NCBI RefSeq assembly: GCF_014077005.1
Contig: NZ_JACGVC010000041.1
Coordinates: 48,621 to 112,620 of the forward strand
Direction of reading: 5' to 3'
DNA from: Colwellia sp. MB3u-45
GTDB lineage: Bacteria > Pseudomonadota > Gammaproteobacteria > Enterobacterales > Alteromonadaceae
DNA length: 64,000 nt
The notes under the pieces are model-generated. The model was given only the letters and a program-made list of their open reading frames with translations. It searched no databases and was not told where the DNA came from. Positions within the stretch are counted from its first letter, which is position 1, and each line of letters begins with the position of its first letter. A program made the position numbers and the translations under genes. Below, one piece after another: positions 49,377 through 57,487 of the stretch.

Positions 49377-50030
49377 ATGGGAATATATTATAACGTGCAA
49401 ACTCAAGATTACGGCTTAGTGGAAGAAATTGTCAATGCAGTTAGTCACGGACTGGCAGCATTGCTTAGTGTGGCCGGCTTAACACTTTTAGTCACCTTAG
49501 CCTGGATACAAACTGACATGGTTAAAGTCTTCAGTTTTAGTATTTATGGCGCTAGTCTGGTTTTACTGTTTAGTGCCTCAACACTTTATCATGCGCTATT
49601 ACATGAAAAGGCAAAAAGAGTTTTTAAGCTACTCGATCATTGTGCGATTTATTTATTGATTGCCGGCACATATACCCCGCTGATGCTAGTTACATTAGCT
49701 GATGACATTGGCCCGCTAATGTTGGCTATTATTTGGGGGTTAGCCATTTTAGGTATCGCTTTTAAAATTAAGTTTGGTAACAAATATAAAAAGTTATCGC
49801 TATCAACCTATTTAGGTTTGGGTTTAATTTCCCTAACCTTTATACATAAACTCAATGCTAAACTTGCCTATGAAGGTATGATTTTACTGGCTTTGGGTGG
49901 TATTATTTATGGCTTGGGTACTATTTTTTACGTCAGAAAAGACAAGCAATATAGTCATGCTATTTGGCATGTTTTTGTATTTTTAGCCGCTTTGTGCCAC
50001 TTTTTTATGATGTTTTTTTACGTACTTTAA
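49377..50030 (+). CDS. Hemolysin III (HlyIII/TrhA)-family membrane protein
   Basis: The product is 217 aa from ATG 49377; the exact start is uncertain because no strong ribosome site is seen (GTG 49365 and a later GTG are options). It has seven helices with the family motifs EEIVNAVSHGLAALLSVAGL, SASTLYHALLHEKAKRVFKLLDH, CAIYLLIAGTYTPL and the C-terminal HAIWHVFVFLAALCHF. The conserved H/D/S residues of the PAQR/CREST superfamily are present. The role is in membrane homeostasis; real haemolytic activity is not implied. Confidence 0.9.
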   Translation: MGIYYNVQTQDYGLVEEIVNAVSHGLAALLSVAGLTLLVTLAWIQTDMVKVFSFSIYGASLVLLFSASTLYHALLHEKAKRVFKLLDHCAIYLLIAGTYTPLMLVTLADDIGPLMLAIIWGLAILGIAFKIKFGNKYKKLSLSTYLGLGLISLTFIHKLNAKLAYEGMILLALGGIIYGLGTIFYVRKDKQYSHAIWHVFVFLAALCHFFMMFFYVL

Positions 50031-50060
50031 CGAACTAAAAAGTAACAGCTGACAGTTATA

Positions 50061-50088
50061 AGCTGTTAGCTGTTAGCTGTTAGCTGTT
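50061..50088. repeat. Four perfect tandem copies of AGCTGTT
   Basis: Units lie at 50061, 50068, 50075 and 50082, abutting the stop of the aminotransferase gene. AACAGCT (50044-50050) can pair with the first unit. A 7-bp unit is a plausible slipped-strand locus and may form part of a weak terminator. Confidence 0.9.
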
Positions 50089-51286
50089 AAGCGCTATCGA
50101 TACTTGTTGTTAGTAAATAATCTTCAAATATTTCTAGTGTGTTAGCTAAGCTCTTTTGGCCTAAACCTAAGCGAAAATAATTACCTGAAAGTCCAAAAAG
50201 CTCACTTGGCAGCGCTAATATACCGCTTTGCTTGGCAAGTTTATGTGACCAGGATATTATTGAGTCGATATTTTTAACCTCAACTAGTGTGAGGATACCT
50301 GCCTGAGGCTGATGCCAATGTAATTTTTCTGGGTGTCGGGCAACAAGTGCCGAAAAAAGCGCTATATTGTCGGCAATAAGCTGATTATTGCGGGTTAAAA
50401 TTTCTTGGCTATTTTGCAATGCCAGCAGCGCTAATTTTTCATCAATTTTCGAGCAGCAAATAGAATGAACAGCTTTAATTGCCATTAAACTTTGCAGTAA
50501 TGTCTTATCAGGCGTTACCGCCCAACCAATACGAACGCCAGCCAATCCTAAGCTTTTAGACATCACACCCACCACAATACTTTTTGGGTAGTCTAAATAA
50601 CCATGAGCTAGAGCTAAATCATAGTAATTGCTAGCTTGTGAAACATCATCACTTAACAAGTAACACTGATAATGCTGCGCCAGTTGCAGTATTTGCTCAG
50701 CAAGTTCACTGTCGATAACACTACCCGTTGGGTTATGTGGTGAATTCAGCACAATAAGCTGGGTTTTTTTATTCATCACTTGCTTAAAATCGTCAATATT
50801 GGCTTGCCAATGGTTGTCAGCGCAAAGTGCTATTTCTCTAACGATAACGCCCATCGACTTGGCCATACTGACCAAAGACGGATAACTGGGTGTCATGACA
50901 ACTATTTCATCACCGGCACTTAACACAGCTTGATAAATGGCTGAAAGGGCTTCCTGCGCGCCGCAAAATGTCACTGCGCTATCGGCCGTTATTAATCGGC
51001 TATGGCAGTTTAAACCTTGGTGAAACTTAACGATTTCTTGCCGCAACACCTCATCACCTTGAACAGGCGAGTAGCTTAAAAGTGTTGCGCCAATAGGGTC
51101 TGTTTCAACAGCGCTTATAGTTAGATTATCAGTACCTAAACTGCTAGCGCCTAAACCTGCAGTGCCAAGCTGACACAACTGAGCTAATGTCAAAGCCTGT
51201 GCGGTTGAATCACTTAAATTATGCTGTATATAACCCGCAAGACTTTGACTATAAGCAATATGTTTAGGCAGTGAGTAAGTTGGCAT
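50087..51286 (-). CDS. PLP-dependent class I/II aminotransferase-fold enzyme, probable OvoB-type sulfoxide lyase
   Basis: The product is 399 aa of fold-type I. Motifs are NSPHNPTGSVID, LLSDDVSQASNYY (aspartate binding the PLP pyridine) and the Schiff-base lysine in VGVMSKSLGLAGVRIGW. Most enzymes with these motifs are aminotransferases, but OvoB, which splits 5-histidylcysteine sulfoxide to 5-thiohistidine, belongs to the same fold. Its position 58 bp after ovoA on the same strand makes OvoB the best guess. That assignment rests on context; sequence alone cannot separate lyase from aminotransferase here. Confidence 0.7.
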   Translation of the reverse strand: MPTYSLPKHIAYSQSLAGYIQHNLSDSTAQALTLAQLCQLGTAGLGASSLGTDNLTISAVETDPIGATLLSYSPVQGDEVLRQEIVKFHQGLNCHSRLITADSAVTFCGAQEALSAIYQAVLSAGDEIVVMTPSYPSLVSMAKSMGVIVREIALCADNHWQANIDDFKQVMNKKTQLIVLNSPHNPTGSVIDSELAEQILQLAQHYQCYLLSDDVSQASNYYDLALAHGYLDYPKSIVVGVMSKSLGLAGVRIGWAVTPDKTLLQSLMAIKAVHSICCSKIDEKLALLALQNSQEILTRNNQLIADNIALFSALVARHPEKLHWHQPQAGILTLVEVKNIDSIISWSHKLAKQSGILALPSELFGLSGNYFRLGLGQKSLANTLEIFEDYLLTTSIDSA

Positions 51287-51344
51287 AGGTTAGCTATTCT
51301 TCTTTATGTAAATGCTTATGTAAATACGGCTATAAATAAGCAAG

Positions 51345-53453
51345 CTATTTTGCTCGCCAAACGCTGAGCTGACAGTGAGATACATTGAAATTACGCGCAG
51401 AGTCTGCGACAACGCGCGGCAATTCTTTGGTCGCTACAAGGTCAAACTCATCATTGAGCTCACTGGTTAAGGCATCAATACCTGATAAGTTTTCACCATT
51501 AACTTTCACGCCACTTAGCCATTTAGCTTTATCTGTTGTCTGTAACTGATAATGGTAATCCGAAATAATAATCAGTAACCCTGAAGGGTTTAAACGGCTT
51601 ACGGCATTAGCCAATAAACGCTTAGGATCGTAACTCTGCTCCAAAGCATTTTGAATCAAAATAACATCATAGTGCTTAAAGTTATCTTTGAGATTACAAC
51701 CGTCTGCCTGACTGAACAATATCCGATCATTATTAGCCTGTTTGACCTTTTCCGCTAGGGTAATTTCATTATACTCGCAGATATCTCCTTCAATCGTATG
51801 GGTATAACGGACACTAGCACCGGTTTGTAATTGCACACCATATTGAATGGTGCGCGCAGAGAAGTCTACCGCATCAATATGTTGAAAAGATCGACTCAGT
51901 TCAAAGGCTACTCGCCCAACACTACAGCCTAAGTTAAGTAAACGCTCAGTCGCAATATTTTCAGCGGCGATAAAACGCTCTACCTGTTGTGCTATTTGTT
52001 GACCATAATTTTCATGGCCAAGCACATTAGCGCCGAAATAACATTCAAGCTGCTGGCAAATATCTTTACTTGTTTCATATTTATTCACCGCTGCCGGTGG
52101 TTTTTCTGCATGCTCACTAACCACATAGCGAAAGCCTGCATGCTGATAAAAATGTCGACGAAAGGCATAGCGTGAAGAGGCTAAAGTTTCATTGCCCGTA
52201 GAGATCCAAGACCCGCCTTTAATTAAGTTATGCTTGCCGTCGAAAGTCGGTGTCGAAAAGTCGTCGTATAAAGGGTGAACATTAAAGCCAGCAAAGCCGT
52301 CAATGGCTGATTCAGTCCACTGCCAAGTATTACCAATAACATCAAAAAATTCACCCTGCTGATGTCGGTTAACTGGGCATGATGAGGCTTGATAAGCTAA
52401 ATCAATATTACCTGGCACCTCGGGCCACTGGTGTTGGTCACCAGCAACATGCTCACGAAGACAATACCACTGGGCTTCCGTAGGTAAACGAATAAAACCT
52501 GTGGTCGTTTTCTGTCGCCACTGGCAAAACGCTTTTGCTTCTAAGTAATTAACTTCTACTGGCCAATCTAATGGCAAAGGCATTTCACTTGTTAAGTTAC
52601 GCTGAGCATATTCGCCATTGCTATAACGCCAAAACCTCGGCATTTCAGCTTGAGTAAATTCCAGCCATGCTTGTCCTTCTTCGCACCAAAACTGCTCTGA
52701 GCGATAGCCACCGGCGACAACAAAGGCCATGAATTCATCATTGGATACTAAAAATTTAGCGGCACTGAAGTTTTCAACATCGACGTCTTGATGACCATAT
52801 TCATTATCCCAGCCAAAGGTTTTGTCATCTGCTTTTTTTCCTAACGACAAGTGTTGAGACTTAACCGGTATTAATTGGTTTTCAGGTGCCACTGATGAAT
52901 GTAAACACGGCTGCCATTGCTCTTGGCTTGTTAACCACTTTAATGGCAACATACGCATAATCACTGATGACGTTTCAAGATGAATACGTTCGTGCTCGCA
53001 GCCCATCAATATCATCCAGGCTAACGAGTCTTGCGTAATAGGTAAACTCAACTCCATATTATCAATCAAATCGAGTACTAAATCGTAAACTTGCTGGCGA
53101 TAAGTTCGAACTTCATCAACACTTGGCCAGTCATAGTGTTCGCTATTAAGATCGTCCCAACTCATTTCATCAACACCGACCGCGCAAATAGCTTCTAAAC
53201 GACTATTGACTCGCTGTTTAATATATTTACCCAGTATCAGCTTATTGACATAAAAAGTTGCGGTATGGCCAAAATAAAAAATTAACGGGTGGCGTAACCG
53301 TTCTGGCCTTAAAAAATAGGCATGGTCGTGATTGATAAGTGAGAATAATGACTCATATGTCGACCAAGTATTTTTAAAGTATGCCGTTAACTCTTGTCGC
53401 TTTTCTGCTGTCGAGTTGCCATCAAGTGTTGGGGTATTTAATTGTTTTATCAT
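51345..53453 (-). CDS. ovoA: 5-histidylcysteine sulfoxide synthase / thiohistidine methyltransferase OvoA
   Basis: The product is 702 aa with three domains in OvoA order. First is DinB-like, with the iron motif H154-X3-H158-X-E160 in GCEHERIHLE. Second is an FGE-sulfatase/formylglycine-like domain (residues ~215-450; LVSNDEFMAFVVAGGY, RLPTEAQWYCLREH, DVIGNTWQWTES, KGGSWISTGNE). Third is a class I SAM methyltransferase from ~residue 500 (LLNLGCSVGRVAFELS). It joins cysteine to histidine C5 with oxygen and later methylates 5-thiohistidine to ovothiol A. The methyltransferase domain distinguishes it from EgtB. Confidence 0.93.
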   Translation of the reverse strand: MIKQLNTPTLDGNSTAEKRQELTAYFKNTWSTYESLFSLINHDHAYFLRPERLRHPLIFYFGHTATFYVNKLILGKYIKQRVNSRLEAICAVGVDEMSWDDLNSEHYDWPSVDEVRTYRQQVYDLVLDLIDNMELSLPITQDSLAWMILMGCEHERIHLETSSVIMRMLPLKWLTSQEQWQPCLHSSVAPENQLIPVKSQHLSLGKKADDKTFGWDNEYGHQDVDVENFSAAKFLVSNDEFMAFVVAGGYRSEQFWCEEGQAWLEFTQAEMPRFWRYSNGEYAQRNLTSEMPLPLDWPVEVNYLEAKAFCQWRQKTTTGFIRLPTEAQWYCLREHVAGDQHQWPEVPGNIDLAYQASSCPVNRHQQGEFFDVIGNTWQWTESAIDGFAGFNVHPLYDDFSTPTFDGKHNLIKGGSWISTGNETLASSRYAFRRHFYQHAGFRYVVSEHAEKPPAAVNKYETSKDICQQLECYFGANVLGHENYGQQIAQQVERFIAAENIATERLLNLGCSVGRVAFELSRSFQHIDAVDFSARTIQYGVQLQTGASVRYTHTIEGDICEYNEITLAEKVKQANNDRILFSQADGCNLKDNFKHYDVILIQNALEQSYDPKRLLANAVSRLNPSGLLIIISDYHYQLQTTDKAKWLSGVKVNGENLSGIDALTSELNDEFDLVATKELPRVVADSARNFNVSHCQLSVWRAK

Positions 53454-53508
53454 TTAATTCTTCGCTAAATATGTTTGTAGTCCGACGTAGTATTTCAAAG
53501 CTTATGCT

Positions 53509-54612
53509 TTAAATAATGATACTTGGCGGTTGAAATTGTTTTAAATAACCATGTTGCAATAATTGCCCCATACTTAACTCTGTTGTTTTTTCGCCATAAC
53601 TGCCTGTGCCGCTGAGCGCTTTGTCTATGCTTTGGTTAAACCAATCATTATTGGCAAATAAGGTAATAGCTCCAACACTGTTGGCTTGATCATGTAACGA
53701 ACTTGGTAATTGGCCATACGTTTCACTCTGCACTGGGTAACCATTTTTCATATCATCAATAGCTTCAATAACATTTAACAAAGCAAAAATCACATTCAAA
53801 TAGGGATTGTACTGCTCACTCGATGCACCTAGCCTGTGTTCAATCCTTGCGGTTTTATGCCAATTATTCTGACTCACGATGACCTTGTTTTTATCATCAT
53901 ATAATAGTGGCTCAACACCCATTTTTTGATTGTGTTTACCAATGTCTCTGTACAAGGCAATACTGCCTTGATGCCCGCCAGAAATATCAACAGGGGAGCA
54001 CAGCTCTTGTGCTAAGCCATATTTCGATTTTAATACTAATCGCTCAAAAGCTTCTTCTTCTGGCAAATAAATTAAGCAGCAGGCTAAACTTGTACGCAAA
54101 AAATGTTGCTGTAAACATTCACCAAAATCACCAGAAACCAGCAAGTTTCTTCCACTTACATCTTGTACGCTAACATTAATTTGTACCGCATTAGGGATAT
54201 GTACCGCACGGTTATCGCCACTAAAAATACTTTCACAACCAGCAGCCAACTTGCCATGGTCACCCGCCCAAATAACAGGCTTAATAAGTGTTTTTGTCGC
54301 GCCTTGAACAGCGAACAGTTTCGGCAATATTTCAATAGCGCGACTAAGGTTTTGTGCTTCTTTTAATGGACTTTGACCATTAAAAATCGACACATACTCC
54401 CATTGATTACTCCAATACTCAGCAACCACTTCACCATCAATACCCAGTGCTAATAAATTTCTATTCACCTGCCTATAATCTATATGCTTATCTTTTGGCT
54501 TTTGATAACACCCTTCCAGTTCAAAGTGTATTAATGCGCGAAAGCCGCGTTTATTGATGTATTCTTGCAGACCAGAAATTATGGCTTCTGCGAGCCTATT
54601 TAAACTATTCAT
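53509..54612 (-). CDS. Glutamine-synthetase-fold protein with divergent active site (ovothiol operon)
   Basis: The product is 367 aa, ~80-100 shorter than normal GS, mainly at the N-terminus. The GS skeleton can be followed: strand FRALIHFELEG, helix and ALGIDGEVVAEYWSNQWEYV (in place of the HHE-x-GQ-E strand), KTLIKPV (in place of FMPKP), VQINVSVQD (in place of GSGMHxHxS, so the ATP-site histidines are lost), and ARIEHRLGASSEQYNPYLNV at 255-274, close to the R-x-E-x-R...NPYL active-site motif. It could be a ligase or a non-catalytic homolog. It is first in the operon, 55 bp before ovoA. Confidence 0.65.
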   Translation of the reverse strand: MNSLNRLAEAIISGLQEYINKRGFRALIHFELEGCYQKPKDKHIDYRQVNRNLLALGIDGEVVAEYWSNQWEYVSIFNGQSPLKEAQNLSRAIEILPKLFAVQGATKTLIKPVIWAGDHGKLAAGCESIFSGDNRAVHIPNAVQINVSVQDVSGRNLLVSGDFGECLQQHFLRTSLACCLIYLPEEEAFERLVLKSKYGLAQELCSPVDISGGHQGSIALYRDIGKHNQKMGVEPLLYDDKNKVIVSQNNWHKTARIEHRLGASSEQYNPYLNVIFALLNVIEAIDDMKNGYPVQSETYGQLPSSLHDQANSVGAITLFANNDWFNQSIDKALSGTGSYGEKTTELSMGQLLQHGYLKQFQPPSIII

Positions 54613-54867
54613 AATGGATAAATACTTGAACGTTGATATTTTGAATATACTTGGATAATAGGAAAAATTATAGCTAAGTGACTAATAATTTAGTTATACG
54701 TAGTAATGATGATTTAGGATTAAAAAACTTTAACTTGATTGTTATTCTGGTATTTTGCTCGATATAAAGCTTGGCCAGTATTGAGGTAAAACTGAGCAGT
54801 ATTTTCAGGTTGGGACGACAAGACAAAAAAATGTCGCAATCTTGAGACTAGCAGTCACAATAGCTTA
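54613..54867. other. Upstream region of the ovothiol operon
   Basis: AT-rich; the operon promoter must lie here (minus strand). No recognised operator. Confidence 0.35.
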
Positions 54868-55027
54868 TACCAATTTCATTAATTAGGTGGTCTACTTTAT
54901 ACGCAGGGAAAATGACCAAATATAAGGCATTTATTTTAATAACTAGTTGTTCTAATTATTAAATAAATAACGCAGTAGTTGGTTGTTTTAACCAGTAAAA
55001 ATGATCAGATAATTAGTGAGATTGGTA
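54868..55027. mobile_element. MITE-like element with IS630-type ends (copy 2)
   Basis: TACCAATTTCATTAA (54868-54882) and TTAGTGAGATTGGTA (55013-55027) match as inverted repeats at 13 of 15, next to TA on both sides. The left 15 bases equal those of the element at 49101. The interior is unlike copy 1 and non-coding. Confidence 0.7.
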
Positions 55028-55082
55028 TTAATGTTATTTATCTATTTTTTGAGTGAGGAGTTGACCATAAGTTGCTCAACAA

Positions 55083-55130
55083 TGTTTGACTGTGACCTTG
55101 TTTGACTGTGATTTTGTTTAACTCTGACTT
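55083..55130. repeat. Three 16-bp tandem repeats
   Basis: TGTTTGACTGTGACCT, TGTTTGACTGTGATTT and TGTTTAACTCTGACTT at 55083, 55099 and 55115. Non-coding. Confidence 0.8.
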
Positions 55131-55261
55131 TTGACGTTAAACTCGTACTTGCAACAATATTTTTTCTGGGTAGCACACAGAGACACGGCTACGCTAATAC
55201 TAGCAAAAATATCACTTTGGCGAAGAAATGCTCAAAAAAATTTTCCAAACTTCTCAATAAC

Positions 55262-55337
55262 ATCATCACTAATGGGCGAGCCATAGTGATGATATGTTTT
55301 TGATTATTTTCAATGTCGATTAAGAATGTCGATTAAG
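55262..55337. repeat. Hairpin and 13-bp direct repeat before the glutaredoxin gene end
   Basis: ATCATCACT (55262-55270) pairs with AGTGATGAT (55285-55293), followed by T5 on the plus strand. AATGTCGATTAAG is repeated head to tail (55312-55324 and 55325-55337). Neither is a good minus-strand terminator. Confidence 0.5.
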
Positions 55338-55388
55338 AATACGATAATAAAGGTACTTTTTGTGGTTTCAGTATGGGTCTGTTGGGGA

Positions 55389-55619
55389 TTAATTACCTTG
55401 ATAGAGCTCATTGAAGCTTTTAACGTTAAAGCCTTTAAGAACTTGATTGCCGACTTTTAATACCGGCACACCACGTAAGTTTAATTTGGCAAACTCTTTC
55501 TGGCCTGCTGGCGTCTTTACATTGCACAAACGAAACGCAATATTTTTTTCTTCAAGGTAACGTTTTGCCGTCTGGCAATGTGGGCAATTAGTCATGGTAT
55601 AAAGCGTGATACGTTGCAT
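55389..55619 (-). CDS. Glutaredoxin-like protein
   Basis: The product is 76 aa of the NrdH/GrxC size class. The active site is TLYTMTNCPHCQTAKRYL (CPHC) and the cis-Pro loop is LRGVPVLKVGNQVLKGF. It would reduce disulfides or glutathione mixed disulfides. The TVP-type loop is GVPV; without the conserved glutathione-binding residues checked, it could be thioredoxin-dependent. It is a single gene. Confidence 0.87.
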   Translation of the reverse strand: MQRITLYTMTNCPHCQTAKRYLEEKNIAFRLCNVKTPAGQKEFAKLNLRGVPVLKVGNQVLKGFNVKSFNELYQGN

Positions 55620-55710
55620 AAAGTGAGTTTTAAACAGTTAATTTACTCAATTATCGCATAGAATGAGCCTAAAACACTCATTCCCGTGAGATATTATTAT
55701 TGGTTACAAG

Positions 55711-56322
55711 CTAAGTTGCTTGCCATTGTTTAGTCACTAAGACCTTATCTTGATGCAGTATTCGCCCTTCAAAAACATCACCCGATACCACTTCACCGAC
55801 ACCGGCAGGTGTGCCTGTCATCACAATATCGCCGTCTTCTAGGGTAATAAAAGAACGAATTTCATCCAATATGGCTTGCGGTGAATGTAACATCATCGCT
55901 ATTGAAGCAGATTGTCGGCATTCACCATTGATCAAAAGCGCTAACGATAGGCATTCATCAATAACATCTATCGTCACAAAATCGCTAAATAGTGCAGAAC
56001 CTGTAAAGGCTTTAGCGCGCTCCCATGGCAAACCTTTAGCTTTTAACTGAGTTTGCAAGGCTCTTTTAGTCAAATCTAAACCTATAGCAAGGGCAGAAAA
56101 TTTACCTTGTTGATATAAAAAACAAAGCTCAGCTTCATAATGCAAGGTTTCTTGATGGTAAGAGCAAAGTTGCTCACCAATAGCCGCATTAGGTTTCATA
56201 AATAACACCATATCATCAGGAACTTCATTACCTAGTTCGCTAATATGTAGAGCATAATTTCGACCAACACAAATAATTTTAGATGGTGTAATATAAGTAT
56301 TATTAACTTTAACCGAATTCAT
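55711..56322 (-). CDS. Fumarylacetoacetate hydrolase-family protein
   Basis: The product is 203 aa, the short single-domain form. It has IICVGRNYALHISELGNEVP, LFMKPNAAIGE, HYEAELCFLY, and the metal-site region GDIVMTGTPAGVGEVVSGD. Members are metal-dependent hydrolases, decarboxylases or acylpyruvases (YcgM/FahD1-like). The substrate is not determined. It lies in a row of unrelated minus-strand genes. Confidence 0.88.
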   Translation of the reverse strand: MNSVKVNNTYITPSKIICVGRNYALHISELGNEVPDDMVLFMKPNAAIGEQLCSYHQETLHYEAELCFLYQQGKFSALAIGLDLTKRALQTQLKAKGLPWERAKAFTGSALFSDFVTIDVIDECLSLALLINGECRQSASIAMMLHSPQAILDEIRSFITLEDGDIVMTGTPAGVGEVVSGDVFEGRILHQDKVLVTKQWQAT

Positions 56323-56378
56323 TAGACAGCCTTTAATATATGTTAACGCACCATGCTAAGCGCAATCAGTGCCAATAA

Positions 56379-56729
56379 CTATACTATAACTAATTTTAAC
56401 TCGGGTTTAACACAATTTATTGGTGGCACTTTAACTGTATCTGAAGATTTTCGTTGTTGCTTAAAACGGTCAAAACTTACGGTTTCAAGTCCTAATTGCT
56501 GACTCATTTTCCCAAAGGTTTGATAGTCTTCACGTGTGAAGTCATCATCTTCACGAGTCAGCAGACCATCAATATATGCGCTGTCACCATTTAAGGCAAT
56601 ATTGGCAACAGCAGTGTAAGGTTTACCAAAATCCTCAACGCGTATTGCGCGTACCGATTTCACTTCAAAAATCCATTTATCAATTTTAACATAACGGGAC
56701 AAACTATCTTCAGAAGACTGGTTTTTCAT
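56379..56729 (-). CDS. Conserved hypothetical protein
   Basis: The product is 116 aa, unrecognised. A polar N-terminus is followed by a mixed alpha/beta segment (RYVKIDKWIFEVKSVRAIRV, SAYIDGLLTREDDDF) and a basic linker (KQQRKSSDTVKV). No signal peptide, helix or motif is seen. It starts with an ATG after a GGGG-type site. The orderly codon use suggests a real gene. Confidence 0.55.
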   Translation of the reverse strand: MKNQSSEDSLSRYVKIDKWIFEVKSVRAIRVEDFGKPYTAVANIALNGDSAYIDGLLTREDDDFTREDYQTFGKMSQQLGLETVSFDRFKQQRKSSDTVKVPPINCVKPELKLVIV

Positions 56730-56828
56730 GTGGGGAAATCCTTAAAGTCAGTAAAAATGATCGACTGTTTGGTTAAAGAAAACACTAACAGTCGAAAAAA
56801 AAAGCTATTAACAGACAAAAATTATTTT

Positions 56829-57134
56829 TTATAATAAATGCTTTTTCATCTTAGCTAGGTATTGGTTAAATTCTTCTTCATTAATTTCTGTATCACCATT
56901 AATATCGAGCTGAACAAAAACTTTTGTTAATGTCTCATTTTTAGCTAATTCATTTGCACTTAAGCTATTACTATTATCGACATCATAATCTGTGACTAAT
57001 TGAGAAAAAGTGGCTGTAGGCTCTGCCACTTTAAGCGTTGTTTTAGTAACATCATTGTTAGCAAAAGCAAGGTTTGATGCCAGTGATGCGACAACAACAG
57101 TGATAGACAGTTTTTTTAAGCTCATATTATTCAT
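56829..57134 (-). CDS. Exported EF-hand protein
   Basis: The product is 101 aa. A signal peptide (MSLKKLSITVVVASLASNLAFA) has its cut near AFA; ATG codons lie at residues 1 and 4, and an AGGAT lies upstream. Two EF-hand loops follow (DYDVDNSNSLSANEL and DINGDTEINEEEF), so it is a periplasmic Ca2+ binder. It is similar in layout to the cytoplasmic EF-hand protein at 48623 but unrelated in sequence detail. Confidence 0.75.
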   Translation of the reverse strand: MNNMSLKKLSITVVVASLASNLAFANNDVTKTTLKVAEPTATFSQLVTDYDVDNSNSLSANELAKNETLTKVFVQLDINGDTEINEEEFNQYLAKMKKHLL

Positions 57135-57383
57135 ATCTGAATCCTTTTAATTAATAGCACATCAAGAAATATGCCGACCATGGCCCGTGCCACTTACAAT
57201 AGATACTTAGCACATCTCATGCCAAAACATAGGTCATTGATTTTTATATATTTAAATAACCTGCTTAACTAGTCAATGTCTCCAATTAGCAACAACTTGT
57301 CTGCACCATAATTTATATATAGTGAATGGCACTGGCTAAATTATAAAATACACATAAAAAACAAGAGTTTAAAAAAATAAAAA

Positions 57384-57429
57384 GCTGTCAGTACTATTGT
57401 CTCCGTATTGAGACAGCATTGTTTTTTTT
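57384..57429 (+). promoter_or_regulatory. Possible attenuator in the glrK leader
   Basis: TGTCTC (57398-57403) pairs with GAGACA (57410-57415), followed at 57422-57429 by eight T. An earlier GCTGTC (57384-57389) could instead pair with GACAGC (57412-57417), giving two exclusive folds. It sits 58-105 bp before the glrK start. Confidence 0.35.
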
Positions 57430-57487
57430 GCGTTTTTAGCTAACACTATATAAATGTTTATAAGGAAAAAAGGCCCAAGCACACATT

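Noticed and set aside
57310..57340. Sigma-54 promoter before glrK (TGGCAC present)
   Set aside because: The downstream TTGC element is absent at the required spacing.
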